NCBI RefSeq assembly: GCF_004798905.1
Contig: NZ_SDMO01000012.1
Coordinates: 1-64,000, forward strand
DNA length: 64,000 bases
Direction of reading: 5' to 3'
DNA from: Halomonas borealis
GTDB taxonomy: Bacteria; Pseudomonadota; Gammaproteobacteria; Pseudomonadales; Halomonadaceae
Made by a program: the position numbers and the translations under genes. Within the stretch, counting starts at the first letter, position 1. The number at the start of each line of letters is the position of its first letter. Shown piece by piece: positions 18,508 through 31,109 of the stretch. The notes under the pieces are model-generated. The model did not search any database and had not been told where the DNA came from. It saw nothing but the letters and a program-made list of their open reading frames with translations.

Positions 18508-20517
18508 ATGAGCGATAGCCAGCATATCCACATCCTCGACCCGCGGCTGGCCAACCAGATCGCCGCCGGCGAGGTGGTGGAGCGTCCGTCCTCGGTGGTC
18601 AAGGAGCTGGTCGAGAATGCCATCGATGCTGGCGCCGGCCGCGTCGAGGTGGAACTCGAGTCCGGTGGCGCTCGGCTGATCCGGGTGCGTGACGACGGCA
18701 GCGGCATCGGCGAGGACGACTTGCCGCTGTCGCTGTCGCGCCATGCCACCAGCAAGATCGCCTCGCTGGAAGACCTGGAAGGCGTGGCGAGCCTCGGCTT
18801 TCGCGGCGAGGCGTTGGCCTCGATCAGCTCGGTATCTCGGCTCGAGCTGACCTCCAACACCTTCGACGACCCCACCGGCGGCTGGCGGGTGGTGGTCGAG
18901 GGGCGGCGCATGGAGCCGCGGGTCACGCCCTCGCCGCATCCGCGTGGCACCTCGGTCACGGTGCGCGACCTGTTCTTCAATACTCCGGCCCGGCGCAAGT
19001 TCCTGCGTACCGAGAAGACCGAGTTCGGCCACGTCGAGGAAGCCTTCCGGCGCCAGGCGCTGTCGCGGCTCGATGTCGGCTGGGTGCTGCGCCACAACCA
19101 GAAGACCATCCACCAGCTGCGCCCCGGCGGCGACCTGGTGGGTCACGAGCGGCGCCTGCAGTCGCTGCTCGGCAAGGCCTTCCTGGAAAACGCCCTGCAC
19201 CTGGATCTCGAGACCGGCGGGTTGCGCCTGTGGGGCTGGGTGGGGCTGCCCACTCACTCGCGGGCCCAGGCCGACCAGCAGTACTTCTTCGTCAATGGGC
19301 GGGTGGTACGCGACCGGTTGGTGGCGCACGCCATCCGCCAGGCCTACCGCGATGTGCTGTTCCATGGCCGTCACCCGGTGTTCGTGCTCTATCTGGAGGT
19401 CGACCCGACGGTGGTCGATGTCAACGTCCACCCCACCAAGCACGAGGTGCGCTTCCGCGACGGGCGGATGGTCCATGACTTCCTGTTCTCCAGCCTGCAT
19501 CGGGCGCTGGGCGAGGCCCGGGCCGGAGCGAGCGTGAATGGCGACCAGGAGCGGTCGGCGGAAGGCGAGCCGGTGGAGGCCTCGACGCCGGGTGGCGAGG
19601 TCCGCGAGGCCGCGCCCCAGAATGCCTGGCAGCAGCAGCCGATGGCGCTTCATGGCCGCGAGGAGGAGGGCGAGCGCAAGGTCTCGCCGGATCGCGTACG
19701 AGCCTTCATGGAAGGTTATCGGGCGCTGCACCCCGAGCACGAGGAGAGCCTGCTGACGCCGCAGCCCGCCGCGCCTGGCGCCGGTGGGGTCGCCGCCGAG
19801 ACGGCGCTGGCCGAGCGCCAGGCCCCGCCGCAGGCTCCCTTCGGGGCTCAGCCCGCGCCGGCCGCCCCGCCCGAGGCCGTGGCGCGCCCGGCGATGCCCG
19901 AGGAGGATGCCACCAAGGCGCCGCCGCTGGGCTATGCCGTGGCCCAGCTGCATGGCGTCTACATCCTGTCCCAGACCGAGCGCGGGCTGGTGGTGGTCGA
20001 CATGCATGCCGCCCACGAGCGGATCGTCTACGAACGAATGAAGACCCAGGTGCATGGCGTTGTCGAAGGCGATGCCGGCCTGCAGGCGCAACCGTTGCTG
20101 GTGCCCGTCTCGCTGGCGGCCAGCGCCGCCGAGGTGGCTACCGCCGAGGCCGAGCATGAGGCCTTCGCACGGCTCGGCGTGGAGCTCGATGTGGCCGGCC
20201 CCGAGACGCTGCTGGTGCGCCAGGTGCCGACCCTGCTGGTCGATGCCGACGTCGAACCGTTGATCCGTGACATGCTCGGCGATCTGGAGCGCTATGGTCG
20301 CTCGGATCGTCTGGAGGCGCGCATCAATGAACTGCTCTCGACCATGGCCTGCCACGGCAGCGTGCGCGCCAATCGCCTGCTCACGGTGGAGGAGATGAAC
20401 GCCCTGCTGCGTGACATGGAGCGCACCGAGCGTAGCGGCCAGTGCAACCATGGGCGTCCGACCTGGACCGAGCTGGGCATGAAGGAATTGGACCGCCTCT
20501 TCCTCAGGGGGCAATGA
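18508..20517 (+). CDS. mutL: DNA mismatch repair protein MutL (endonuclease type)
   Basis: A 669-aa protein: GHKL ATPase domain (~1-335; '[12 protein letters not shown]', 'GFRGEAL'), a Pro/Ala/Glu-rich linker (~345-480) and a dimerisation domain. From Asp498 it reads [12 protein letters not shown], matching the DQHA(x)2E(x)4E metal-binding motif of endonuclease MutLs; 'ACHGSVRAN', 'CNHGRPT' and the terminal FLRG are the companion motifs. It therefore should nick DNA itself, as in organisms lacking MutH. Six bases separate it from miaA. Confidence 0.97.
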   Translation: MSDSQHIHILDPRLANQIAAGEVVERPSSVVKELVENAIDAGAGRVEVELESGGARLIRVRDDGSGIGEDDLPLSLSRHATSKIASLEDLEGVASLGFRGEALASISSVSRLELTSNTFDDPTGGWRVVVEGRRMEPRVTPSPHPRGTSVTVRDLFFNTPARRKFLRTEKTEFGHVEEAFRRQALSRLDVGWVLRHNQKTIHQLRPGGDLVGHERRLQSLLGKAFLENALHLDLETGGLRLWGWVGLPTHSRAQADQQYFFVNGRVVRDRLVAHAIRQAYRDVLFHGRHPVFVLYLEVDPTVVDVNVHPTKHEVRFRDGRMVHDFLFSSLHRALGEARAGASVNGDQERSAEGEPVEASTPGGEVREAAPQNAWQQQPMALHGREEEGERKVSPDRVRAFMEGYRALHPEHEESLLTPQPAAPGAGGVAAETALAERQAPPQAPFGAQPAPAAPPEAVARPAMPEEDATKAPPLGYAVAQLHGVYILSQTERGLVVVDMHAAHERIVYERMKTQVHGVVEGDAGLQAQPLLVPVSLAASAAEVATAEAEHEAFARLGVELDVAGPETLLVRQVPTLLVDADVEPLIRDMLGDLERYGRSDRLEARINELLSTMACHGSVRANRLLTVEEMNALLRDMERTERSGQCNHGRPTWTELGMKELDRLFLRGQ

Positions 20518-20523
20518 ACGACC

Positions 20524-21462
20524 ATGCCCGACACCCGCCCCCCCGCGATCTTCCTGATGGGCCCCACCGCCGCCGGCAAGACCGACCTGGCCATCGCCCT
20601 GCACGAGCGGCTGGGCTGCGAGCTGGTCAGCGTCGACTCGGCGATGGTCTACCGTGGCCTGGATATCGGCAGCGCCAAGCCTTCCTCGAGCGAGCTGGCG
20701 CGGGCCCCGCATCGGCTGATCGATATCCGCGACCCGGCCGATCCTTACTCGGCGGCGGAGTTTCGCGACGACGCGCTGCGCGAGATGGCCGCGATCACCG
20801 CGAGCGGCAAGATCCCGCTGCTGGTCGGCGGCACCATGATGTACTTCAAGAGCCTGCTGGAGGGCGTGGCCAACCTGCCCGCGGCGGCCCCGGAGGTGCG
20901 CGCCGAGCTGGAGCGCGAGATGGCTCGCGACGGGCTTTCGACCCTGCATGACGAGCTGGCCCGGGTCGATCCGGAGGCCGCGGCGCGCATCCATCCCAAC
21001 GATCCACAGCGCCTGATGCGGGCGCTGGAGGTCTACCGGGTCAGCGGGCGCGCCTTGACCGAGCTGTGGAATGAGCAGCGCCCGGAAACCTTTCCCTGGC
21101 GGCCGCTGTCGATAGGCCTCGCGCCTGCCAATCGAGGCGTGCTGCATGAGCGTATCGCTCGGCGTTTCGACGCCATGCTCGGGGCCGGCTTCCTCGACGA
21201 GGTGTCGGCCTTGAGGGCGCGCGGCGATCTGACGTCGGACCTCCCCGCGATGAAGAGCGTGGGCTATCGTCAGGGGTGGGAGTACCTGGCGGGCGACGTC
21301 GACCATGCGACCTTCCGTCAGCGCGGCATCGTCGCCACGCGTCAGCTGGCCAAACGACAGCTGACTTGGATGCGTCGCTGGCCGGGGTTGCACCGGGTCG
21401 ATAGCCTGGGCGTCGACCCGTTCGCCGAGCTTCTGAAACTGGTGCGCGAATTCGGGACTTAG
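20524..21462 (+). CDS. miaA: tRNA dimethylallyltransferase
   Basis: Adds the dimethylallyl group to A37 of tRNAs reading U-starting codons. The 312-aa protein has the P-loop '[11 protein letters not shown]', '[16 protein letters not shown]' for substrate binding, and 'KSVGYRQ' near the end of the catalytic domain. Full length, immediately after mutL, cotranscribed with it in the usual order before hfq. Confidence 0.97.
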   Translation: MPDTRPPAIFLMGPTAAGKTDLAIALHERLGCELVSVDSAMVYRGLDIGSAKPSSSELARAPHRLIDIRDPADPYSAAEFRDDALREMAAITASGKIPLLVGGTMMYFKSLLEGVANLPAAAPEVRAELEREMARDGLSTLHDELARVDPEAAARIHPNDPQRLMRALEVYRVSGRALTELWNEQRPETFPWRPLSIGLAPANRGVLHERIARRFDAMLGAGFLDEVSALRARGDLTSDLPAMKSVGYRQGWEYLAGDVDHATFRQRGIVATRQLAKRQLTWMRRWPGLHRVDSLGVDPFAELLKLVREFGT

Positions 21463-21580
21463 CGTAAGATGGTCGCTTCGAGCGGCCGTATGTACGAGCG
21501 GGCTCATCGGTTACCTTGTGTCGCCCCCGGACGGGGCGAGCACTGAATGATCAACTCTAGAAAAATTCAGGGAGAGCAAC

Positions 21581-21832
21581 ATGTCCAAAGGGCAGTCCCT
21601 TCAAGATCCGTACCTGAACATCCTGCGCAAGGAGCGCATTCCGGTGTCGATCTTCCTGGTGAACGGCATCAAGCTGCAGGGTCAGATCGAGTCCTTCGAT
21701 CAGTTCGTGATCCTGCTGCGCAACACCGTCAGTCAGATGGTTTACAAGCACGCCATCTCTACCGTTGTGCCGTCGCGCAACGTGCGGCTGCCGGCTCCCG
21801 AAGGCGGAGCACAGCCGGAAAGCAATGTGTGA
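21581..21832 (+). CDS. hfq: RNA chaperone Hfq
   Basis: An 83-aa hexameric Sm-like protein for small-RNA regulation. Sm1 '[21 protein letters not shown]' is seen in part as VNGIKLQG and FDQFVILL; Sm2 is '[10 protein letters not shown]'. The C-terminal tail is short. The 118-base gap after miaA may carry a dedicated hfq promoter, common in this operon; the ribosome site is AGGGAGAG just before ATG 21581. Confidence 0.98.
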   Translation: MSKGQSLQDPYLNILRKERIPVSIFLVNGIKLQGQIESFDQFVILLRNTVSQMVYKHAISTVVPSRNVRLPAPEGGAQPESNV

Positions 21833-21840
21833 GGTATTGA

Positions 21841-23157
21841 TTGTTTTTTGAACGTCCCGAAGCCGGTGAAACGGCGGTTCTCGTCCATGTAGACTTCCAG
21901 GACGAACAGGAGCGCGAGGACGCGGGGGAATTCCTCGAACTCGTGCGTTCGGCCGGCGCCGAGCCGGCCAACCTGCTGTCCGGCTCGCGCAACCGGCCCG
22001 ATCCCCGTTTCTTTATCGGCTCGGGCAAGGTCGAGGAGCTACGCGAGGCCCTGCAGGTCCACAAGGCCGAGCTGGTGATCTTCAATCATGCGTTGAGCCC
22101 ATCCCAGCAGCGTAACCTCGAGCAGTCGCTCAAGTGTCGTGTACTCGATCGTACCGGCCTGATCCTCGACATCTTCGCCCAGCGGGCGCGGACCCATGAG
22201 GGCAAGCTGCAGGTCGAGCTGGCGCAGCTCGAGTACATGTCGACGCGCCTGGTACGTGGCTGGACCCACCTGGAACGCCAGAAGGGCGGCATCGGCCTGC
22301 GCGGCCCGGGCGAGACTCAGCTCGAGACCGACCGGCGCCTGCTTCGTGGCCGCATCAAGGCGATCCACAAGCGCCTCGACAAGGTGCGCAGCCAGCGCAA
22401 CCAGAACCGTCGTGCGCGTTCCCGCGCCGAGGTGCCAAGCGTCTCGCTGGTCGGCTATACCAACGCCGGCAAGTCGACGCTGTTCAACGCGGTTACCGCC
22501 GCGCAGGTCTATGCGGCCGACCAGCTGTTCGCTACCCTCGACCCGACGCTGCGGCGCCTGGAGATCGAGGATGTGGGGCCGGTGGTGCTGGCCGATACCG
22601 TGGGCTTCATCCGCCATCTGCCGCACAAGCTGGTGGAGGCCTTCCAGGCCACCCTGCAGGAGGCCGCCGAGGCCAGCCTGCTGGTGCACGTGATCGACGC
22701 GGCGGATCCCGACCGCGACCTCAACGTGAACCAGGTCGAAGAGGTGCTGGATGAGATTGGCGCCTTGGGGGTGCCGACGCTCAAGGTGATGAACAAGATC
22801 GACATGTTCGACAGCGCCCCGCGCATCGAGCGTGGCGTCGATGGCCGCCCCGAATCGGTCTGGCTATCGGCCCGTGACGGCAAGGGCCTGGAACTGTTCG
22901 AGCAGGCGCTCACCGAGTGCCTGGCCGATGATATCATCGACTTCGATGTCACCCTGGAGCCGCAGCAGGGCAAGCTGCGTGCCAGCCTGCATGACCTGGG
23001 GGCGGTGCGTGAGGAGCGCTTCGACGACATGGGGCGCACGCTGCTGGAGATCCGCCTGCCACGGCGCGACTTCCTGCAGCTGATGGCGCGCCTCGGCGAG
23101 CGCGCCGACGACTATCTGCCGGAGACCCTGCAGGATCGCCCCGTCTGGGAGCAGTGA
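21841..23157 (+). CDS. hflX: Ribosome-associated GTPase HflX
   Basis: A 438-aa GTPase that splits stalled ribosomes under heat stress. TTG 21841 gives 'MFFERPEAGETAVLVHV', matching the E. coli start MFDRYDAGEQAVLVHI, so the rare start is accepted. N-terminal HflX domain, coiled-coil hairpin around 150-190, G domain with G1 'GYTNAGKSTLF', G3 'DTVGFIRHLPH', G4 'NKID'. Eight bases after hfq. Confidence 0.96.
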   Translation: MFFERPEAGETAVLVHVDFQDEQEREDAGEFLELVRSAGAEPANLLSGSRNRPDPRFFIGSGKVEELREALQVHKAELVIFNHALSPSQQRNLEQSLKCRVLDRTGLILDIFAQRARTHEGKLQVELAQLEYMSTRLVRGWTHLERQKGGIGLRGPGETQLETDRRLLRGRIKAIHKRLDKVRSQRNQNRRARSRAEVPSVSLVGYTNAGKSTLFNAVTAAQVYAADQLFATLDPTLRRLEIEDVGPVVLADTVGFIRHLPHKLVEAFQATLQEAAEASLLVHVIDAADPDRDLNVNQVEEVLDEIGALGVPTLKVMNKIDMFDSAPRIERGVDGRPESVWLSARDGKGLELFEQALTECLADDIIDFDVTLEPQQGKLRASLHDLGAVREERFDDMGRTLLEIRLPRRDFLQLMARLGERADDYLPETLQDRPVWEQ

Positions 23158-23279
23158 CACGCAGCAATGAAGAGTCGCCTTCGGGTGTCGGCACACCAGG
23201 GTCGGCACCACAAGGATCGCAACCGATGCCCGTCGTGCCGGAATGCACGGCGGAACGCAACGCAGAGTGGAGACGACGT

Positions 23280-24536
23280 ATGGCCTGGAATGAGCCCGGT
23301 GGCGGCGGCAACCAGCACGACCCCTGGAAGGGGGGAGGGCGCCGCGGCGGTAACGGCGGAGATAACGGCGGCGGTGGTAACCGCGGCGGCAATAATCAGG
23401 GGCCGCCCGACCTCGACGAGGCCCTGAAGAAGTTTCAGGACAAGCTCAACGGCATGCTGGGTGGCCGCGGCAAGCGCGGCGGCAACGGTGGCAAGGGCGG
23501 CAAGGGCGGTGGCGGCAAGCCACGCAACGTCTTCGCGCTGCCGGGGCTGCTGCTGATCGTGGCCCTGGCCATCTGGGCCGCCTCCGGCTTCTATCTGGTC
23601 GACCAGTCCGAGCGCGGTGTGGTGCTGCGGTTCGGTAAGTTCCAGGAAGTGGTCACCCCCGGCCTGCAGTGGAACCCCCCGCTGATCGATGACGTGCGCA
23701 TGGTCAACGTGACCCGGGTGCGCTCGGTCAGCCAGACCCAGTCGATGCTCACCCAGGACGAGAACATCGTCTCCGTCGAGATTTCGGTCCAGTATCAGGT
23801 CGCCGATCCGCGCGGCTACGTGCTCAACGTGCGCGACCCGGAGCTGTCGCTGGAGAACGCCCTGGACAGTGCGCTGCGCCACGTGGTCGGTGGCACCGAC
23901 ATGATCGCCATCCTGACCTCCGGGCGTGAAATCCTCGGCACCGCGGTGGCCAGCCGTCTGCAGTCCTACCTGGACAGCTATGGCACCGGCATTCGTCTGC
24001 AGACCCTGAACGTCGAGTCGACCTCGCCGCCCAATGCGGTACAGGACGCCTTCGATGACGTCATCCGCGCCCGTGAGGATCGCCAGCGCACCATCAACCA
24101 GGCCATGGCCTACGCCAATGCCGTGATTCCGGCCGCCCAGGGTCAAGCCCAGCGCGTCGTCGAACAGGGCCAGGGGTACCGTGAGTCGGTGGTCGCCGAG
24201 GCACGCGGTCAGGCCAATCGCTTCAATGCGCTGCTGACCCAGTACCAGACCGCGCCTGAGATCATGCGTGAACGCCTGTATCTCGATGCCCTGTCCGACG
24301 TCTACGGCGACACCGCCAAGGTGATGGTCGATGTGGACAATGACGCACCGCTGATGGTGTTGCCCATGGATCGCCTGAGCCGTGGAAACGCCGGTGCTGC
24401 CGGCAGCCAGGAAGTGTCGATGGACCCTCAGCTTCTCGAACGCCTGAGCGCCAGCCAGGCCAGTGGCAGCAGTGACGGCGGCAGCAGTGACAGCCGCAAT
24501 GCGCGCAGCAATGGAATCAGCCGGGAGGGCCGTTAA
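23280..24536 (+). CDS. hflK: FtsH modulator HflK (SPFH family)
   Basis: Forms with HflC a large membrane cage around FtsH protease. ATG 23280 gives MAWNEPGGGG, matching the E. coli MAWNQPGNNG; the frame is open to 23154 but that would overlap hflX without homology. The 418-aa protein has a long Gly-rich N-terminus (about residues 6-80), a single membrane helix (~81-104), the SPFH/Band 7 domain, a coiled coil with repeated Gln/Ala, and a Ser/Gly/Asp-rich tail. Followed two bases later by hflC. Confidence 0.95.
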   Translation: MAWNEPGGGGNQHDPWKGGGRRGGNGGDNGGGGNRGGNNQGPPDLDEALKKFQDKLNGMLGGRGKRGGNGGKGGKGGGGKPRNVFALPGLLLIVALAIWAASGFYLVDQSERGVVLRFGKFQEVVTPGLQWNPPLIDDVRMVNVTRVRSVSQTQSMLTQDENIVSVEISVQYQVADPRGYVLNVRDPELSLENALDSALRHVVGGTDMIAILTSGREILGTAVASRLQSYLDSYGTGIRLQTLNVESTSPPNAVQDAFDDVIRAREDRQRTINQAMAYANAVIPAAQGQAQRVVEQGQGYRESVVAEARGQANRFNALLTQYQTAPEIMRERLYLDALSDVYGDTAKVMVDVDNDAPLMVLPMDRLSRGNAGAAGSQEVSMDPQLLERLSASQASGSSDGGSSDSRNARSNGISREGR

Positions 24537-24538
24537 CG

Positions 24539-25423
24539 ATGATCAATAACCGTTCCCTGCTCATCGTCGGCGGCCTGGCCGCCGTGGCCTGGCTGGCCAG
24601 CAACAGCCTCTACGTGATCGACGAGACCGAGCGCGCGGTGAAGCTGCGCTTCGGTGAGGTGGTCGAAGAGAACATCCAGCCGGGCCTGCACGTCAAGGTG
24701 CCGGTCACCCAGACGATCCGCAAGTTCGATACCCGGGTGCTGACGCTGGATACCGAACCCAGTCGTTACCTGACCCTGGAACAGAAGGCGGTGATCGTGG
24801 ACTCCTACGTCAAGTGGCAGGTGGTCAATCCCACTCGCTACTACGAGGCTACCGCCGGTGACGAGATGCAGGCGGTGCGGCTGATTCAGCCGCGGGTCGA
24901 CGAGAGTCTGCGTAACGAGTTCGGGCGCCTGAACCTGAAGCAGATCATCTCCGAACAGCGCGACAAGCTGATGACCGGGCCCACCGAGGATCTCGACGAG
25001 CGCCTGCGTGACACCCTTGGGGTGGCGGTCCTGGATATTCGCGTCAAGCGCATCGACCTGCCCGAGGATGTTTCCTCGGCGGTCTATGATCGCATGCGCT
25101 CCGAGCGTGAGCGTGAGGCTCGCGAGTGGCGTGCCCAGGGCCAGGAAGAATCCGAGCGCATTCGTGCTAACGCCGACCGGCGTCGTCAGGTGCTGTTGGC
25201 TCAGGCCCAGGAGCGTTCCGAGACCCTGCGCGGCGAGGGCGATGCCGAGGCCGCGGCCATCTTCTCGGAGGCCTACGGCAAGGACCAGGAGTTCTTCTCC
25301 TTCTGGCGTAGCCTGGATGCTTATCGCTCGAGCTTCCAGGGCGACGGCAACATGCTGGTGCTGGACCCCTCCAGCGACTTCTTCCAGTACCTCAAGGGGC
25401 CGACCGCCCAGAACGACGGGTGA
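24539..25423 (+). CDS. hflC: FtsH modulator HflC (SPFH family)
   Basis: Partner of HflK; 294 aa, N-terminal membrane anchor (~6-24) then 'YVIDETERAVKLRFGEV', the SPFH domain, and a charged coiled coil ('SEREREAREWRAQGQEE'). The terminal region 'SSDFFQYLKG' is typical. Last gene of the run started by nnr, followed by a hairpin and an intrinsic terminator. Confidence 0.96.
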   Translation: MINNRSLLIVGGLAAVAWLASNSLYVIDETERAVKLRFGEVVEENIQPGLHVKVPVTQTIRKFDTRVLTLDTEPSRYLTLEQKAVIVDSYVKWQVVNPTRYYEATAGDEMQAVRLIQPRVDESLRNEFGRLNLKQIISEQRDKLMTGPTEDLDERLRDTLGVAVLDIRVKRIDLPEDVSSAVYDRMRSEREREAREWRAQGQEESERIRANADRRRQVLLAQAQERSETLRGEGDAEAAAIFSEAYGKDQEFFSFWRSLDAYRSSFQGDGNMLVLDPSSDFFQYLKGPTAQNDG

Positions 25424-25455
25424 TGGTCGGCGGGGCGGTAGATGCCGCCCCGCCG

Positions 25456-25480
25456 CACCCTGCCAACGCATGGCAGGGTG
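25456..25480 (+). other. Hairpin after hflC
   Basis: A perfect 10-base stem (CACCCTGCCA with its complement) and 5-base loop, without a following T run. May protect the 3' end of the hfl transcript or assist the terminator 30 bases further on. Confidence 0.5.
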
Positions 25481-25511
25481 GCTCGCGGCGCCAAACGTGA
25501 TAGACTCCTGT

Positions 25512-25535
25512 AACCGGGCGTGCCCCGGTTTTTTT
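25512..25535 (+). terminator. Intrinsic terminator of the nnr-hflC run
   Basis: Stem ACCGGG/CCCGGT with a 5-base loop followed directly by seven T. Confidence 0.85.
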
Positions 25536-25643
25536 GTGGCCGTCCACTTCCCCGGCAAGCCCTTCTGGCGCCCCGCCAGGCGTATGTTCCGCCATGCTTC
25601 AATGCTTGCCGAAGGCCAATCATCGTCTCGCAGGAAGAACGAC

Positions 25644-28201
<2,558 letters not shown>

Positions 28202-28237
28202 GTGCCACGGCGGGTAGGCCTTCGGGCCTTTCCCCCG

Positions 28238-28279
28238 AACGACGACGGGCCGGCAGGAAACTGCCGGCCCGTCGTCGTT
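28238..28279. terminator. Strong bidirectional terminator after purA
   Basis: A perfect 19-base stem closed by a GAAA tetraloop, flanked by AA and TT, between convergent purA and the Sel1-repeat gene. A smaller hairpin (AGGCC-TTCG-GGCCT, 28216-28229) precedes it. Confidence 0.85.
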
Positions 28280-28294
28280 TCTGGCTTGTCGGTA

Positions 28295-31063
28295 TCAGCG
28301 CTCGGCCGGTGCCACCTGAAGCGCCTGCATGGCATCCTCGTCGGACAGTAGGTCATGCAACGTCTGGGCGGCCATCTCGCCGCTGCCGTCCATCACTTCG
28401 TCGAGCCATAGCAGCGCCTGCTCGCGGTTGGCGTTCTCGAGTCCGTTGGCGGTGAGATAGGCCTTGGCCAGTGCCAGGCGCGCGGTCTCGTGGCCCTGAC
28501 GGGCGGCCTCCAGCAAGTAGTCGGCGCCTTGATGAAGGTCCTGACTGACGGTCTCGCCGCGCAGCAGCTCTCGGCCGAGGGTGGCCTGGGCGCCGGCATG
28601 GCCCTGCTTTGCGGCCTGCTCAAGCAGGCGGCGTCCCCGTGTGGCATCGACGCTCATACCGCCTTCCCCACGCAGTAGCGCGGTGCCGAGCAGCGTGCGT
28701 GCCGAGAGACTGCCGGCCTCGCTGGCCTGGGTGAGCCAGGTCTCGGCCTGTTGCGGATCGGGCTCGACGCCCTTGCCTTCGAGATAGACGGCGCCGAGGC
28801 GCTGGGCGGCATAGTCGTCGCCGGCCTCGGCGGATTCGCGCAGCAGCGCGATGCCGCGCGGGGTATCCTGCGCGACGTGCTTACCCTCGAGCAGGGCGTC
28901 GGCCAGCGCCAGTCGAGCGCCGCTGTTGCCGCGGGCGGCGGCCTGCTCGAGCAGGCGCATGCCGCGCTCGGGGTTGGCGCTCACGCCCTCGCCGGTGAGC
29001 AGCAGCTTGCCGAGGTCGCCGCGGGCACCGAGGTGGCCGCCGGCGACGGCGCGCTGCAGGTAGCGGGCGCCCTTGGCCGGGTCACGCGTCACACCCTTGC
29101 CCTCTAGGTACATCCGCCCTAGATCGGCGGCGGATCCGGGGTGGCCCTCGTTGGCAGCGCGCTGCAGCCAGATCCGGGCGTTGCTCAGGCTCTGCTGAAC
29201 GCCGCGGCCGTTGAGGAAGGCTTCGCCGAGCCGCGCCATGGAACCAGGGTGGCCGTCTTCTGCGGCCTCCACCAGGGCCTGGATGTTGCCGGCCTTGCCC
29301 TGGTCATAGCGCAGCCGCGCCAGGGCATCCTCGGCCGAGTCGTGTCCGGCGTTCCGGGCGCGGTTAAGCCATTCACTGGCCTTGCCTAGATCGCGGGGCA
29401 CGCCGTCGCCCTGGCGGTAGGCTCGGCCTAGTACCACCATGGCGTAGGCATCACCCTCGCGGGCGGCTTCTTCCAGCAGGGCGATGCCGTGAGCGGGTTG
29501 GCGCTGCCGGAGGGTGCCCTCGAGATAGCCGGCGCCTAGCGCCGTCTTGGCGGAAGCATCCCCGGCGTCGGCGGCCTGCTTCAGCAGTTCCTCGGCCTTC
29601 GACGGATGGTAGGGCAACACCTCCCCTTCTAGGTAAGCCTCGCCGAGCAGGCGTAGGGCGGCGGTCTGGCCTTGGTCGGCGGCGTCCTTCAGCAGGGCTT
29701 CGGCGCGCTGGCCGTCGGCCGGGACCCCGTTGCCTTCCAGGTACATCTTGCCTAGCTGCTGGGTAGCGTAGGGATGACCCAGCTCGTTCGCGCGCTCGAG
29801 GTAGCCGCGCGCCTGCATCGGCTGGCTGGCAAGGCCGTCATCGTCGAGGTAGTAGGCGCCGAGCAGCGCCAGCGCCAGGGCGTCGTCTTGCTCGGCGGCC
29901 TTCTTGAGCAGCTCGATGCCGCGGCGCGGATTGGCGGGCAATCCTTCACCGTCGAGCAGGGCGCGCCCCAGGGTGACCTGGGCATCCACCGAGCCTTGGG
30001 CGATGGCCGCGCTCAGCCAGTGCTGGGCGCGTTCCGGGCTGGCGGCCACGTTGGCGTTGCCTTCCAGCAGCAGCTTGCCCAGCGTTTCCATCGCCGACAC
30101 GTTGCCGTCCAGGGCGGCCTGTTCCAGCATGGCTTGGCCGCGCTGGGGGGCGTTGCCTTCCACCAGCGAGCGGCCGGCCCGGCTCAGCGCGCCGGGATCG
30201 CCGGCCTCGGCGGCCTTGTTCAGCCAGTGCATGTGGCGCTGGGGCTGACTGCCGAGCAGGCCGTCTTCGGCAAACAGGCCGGCCAGCTGATTCATGGCGC
30301 CGACGTCGCCGGCGTTGGCGTCCTGTTCTAGCAGGCGCGCGTAGCGCTGGGCGTACTGGCTCGCCAGACCACGATCTTCGGCGAGCCAGCCTTCGGGGCC
30401 GTGGGCCTTGGCCAGGGCCTCGAGGGCGGTGCCGTTGTCGGCCTCGGCGGCGCGCTGGTAGAGCGCGGCGGCTTGTTCGGCGTCGGCCTTGACGCCGTCA
30501 CCGCCCTCGACGAGTAGCTCGGCCATGGCGGCCTGGGCCCGGGGGCCGACCTCTTCCTCGATGGCCTGCTGGATCAGGTAGTAGGCGAGCGCGTCGTCGC
30601 GCTCGACGCCGCGCCCCTCGCGGTAGAGCTTGGCGAGGTTCAGCGAGGCGTTGCCGGTGATGTAGGAGGGCGTCTTGATGGCCTCGGAGTAGAGTCGTGC
30701 CGCACGCTCTGGGTCGGGCGACACGCCCTTGCCCTGATCGAAGATCTTGCCCATCTCGTAGTAGCCCTTGGGCAAGCCCTTCTGCATCAGCGTCTCGAGC
30801 TCGGCGATGGCCTGTTGGCTGCGGCCTTGCTCGAGCAGCTGGTGAGCCTTCTCCACGGTGTTCTTGTGCATCCATTCCAAGGGGCGTGGCTGACCGCCGT
30901 CGAACCAGTCCGCGTACTGTGGTGGCACGGGCGCGGTGACGTGGTCATCGGGCTGCGGGGTGGTGGCGCAGCCGCCGAGCCAGGCCACGAGGGTGGCCGA
31001 GAAGGCCAGCTTCAGCCCCGTGGGATGGCGAGTGGATGAGGTGTCGCGTGGAATCTGGATCAT
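28295..31063 (-). CDS. Giant Sel1-repeat lipoprotein (AlgK-like) of the exopolysaccharide operon
   Basis: A 922-aa protein with a lipoprotein signal peptide (LGGC, lipidated Cys32) and about 22 tandem Sel1-like units of ~36 residues from residue ~70 to the end, each with an 'A..LG..YLEG.GV' to 'A...L..AA..G' pattern. AlgK, the periplasmic scaffold of the alginate secretion complex, is also a Sel1-repeat lipoprotein but has roughly half this length. Last gene of the operon, 46 bases after the PL5-like gene. A role in stabilising the polymer-export complex is inferred. Repeat expansion over AlgK is the odd feature. A few units (4, 6, 14) are degenerate. Confidence 0.8.
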   Translation of the reverse strand: MIQIPRDTSSTRHPTGLKLAFSATLVAWLGGCATTPQPDDHVTAPVPPQYADWFDGGQPRPLEWMHKNTVEKAHQLLEQGRSQQAIAELETLMQKGLPKGYYEMGKIFDQGKGVSPDPERAARLYSEAIKTPSYITGNASLNLAKLYREGRGVERDDALAYYLIQQAIEEEVGPRAQAAMAELLVEGGDGVKADAEQAAALYQRAAEADNGTALEALAKAHGPEGWLAEDRGLASQYAQRYARLLEQDANAGDVGAMNQLAGLFAEDGLLGSQPQRHMHWLNKAAEAGDPGALSRAGRSLVEGNAPQRGQAMLEQAALDGNVSAMETLGKLLLEGNANVAASPERAQHWLSAAIAQGSVDAQVTLGRALLDGEGLPANPRRGIELLKKAAEQDDALALALLGAYYLDDDGLASQPMQARGYLERANELGHPYATQQLGKMYLEGNGVPADGQRAEALLKDAADQGQTAALRLLGEAYLEGEVLPYHPSKAEELLKQAADAGDASAKTALGAGYLEGTLRQRQPAHGIALLEEAAREGDAYAMVVLGRAYRQGDGVPRDLGKASEWLNRARNAGHDSAEDALARLRYDQGKAGNIQALVEAAEDGHPGSMARLGEAFLNGRGVQQSLSNARIWLQRAANEGHPGSAADLGRMYLEGKGVTRDPAKGARYLQRAVAGGHLGARGDLGKLLLTGEGVSANPERGMRLLEQAAARGNSGARLALADALLEGKHVAQDTPRGIALLRESAEAGDDYAAQRLGAVYLEGKGVEPDPQQAETWLTQASEAGSLSARTLLGTALLRGEGGMSVDATRGRRLLEQAAKQGHAGAQATLGRELLRGETVSQDLHQGADYLLEAARQGHETARLALAKAYLTANGLENANREQALLWLDEVMDGSGEMAAQTLHDLLSDEDAMQALQVAPAER

Positions 31064-31109
31064 GATGTCGATTTGCCTCGAAGTGATGGATGAACGTCGG
31101 GGCGAGCGT

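Noticed and set aside
18418..21507. A 1029-codon open frame on the minus strand
   Set aside because: It is antisense to mutL and miaA, both certain genes. Long antisense frames are expected in this GC-rich DNA; the translation has His/Gly/Arg/Gln-rich low-complexity composition.
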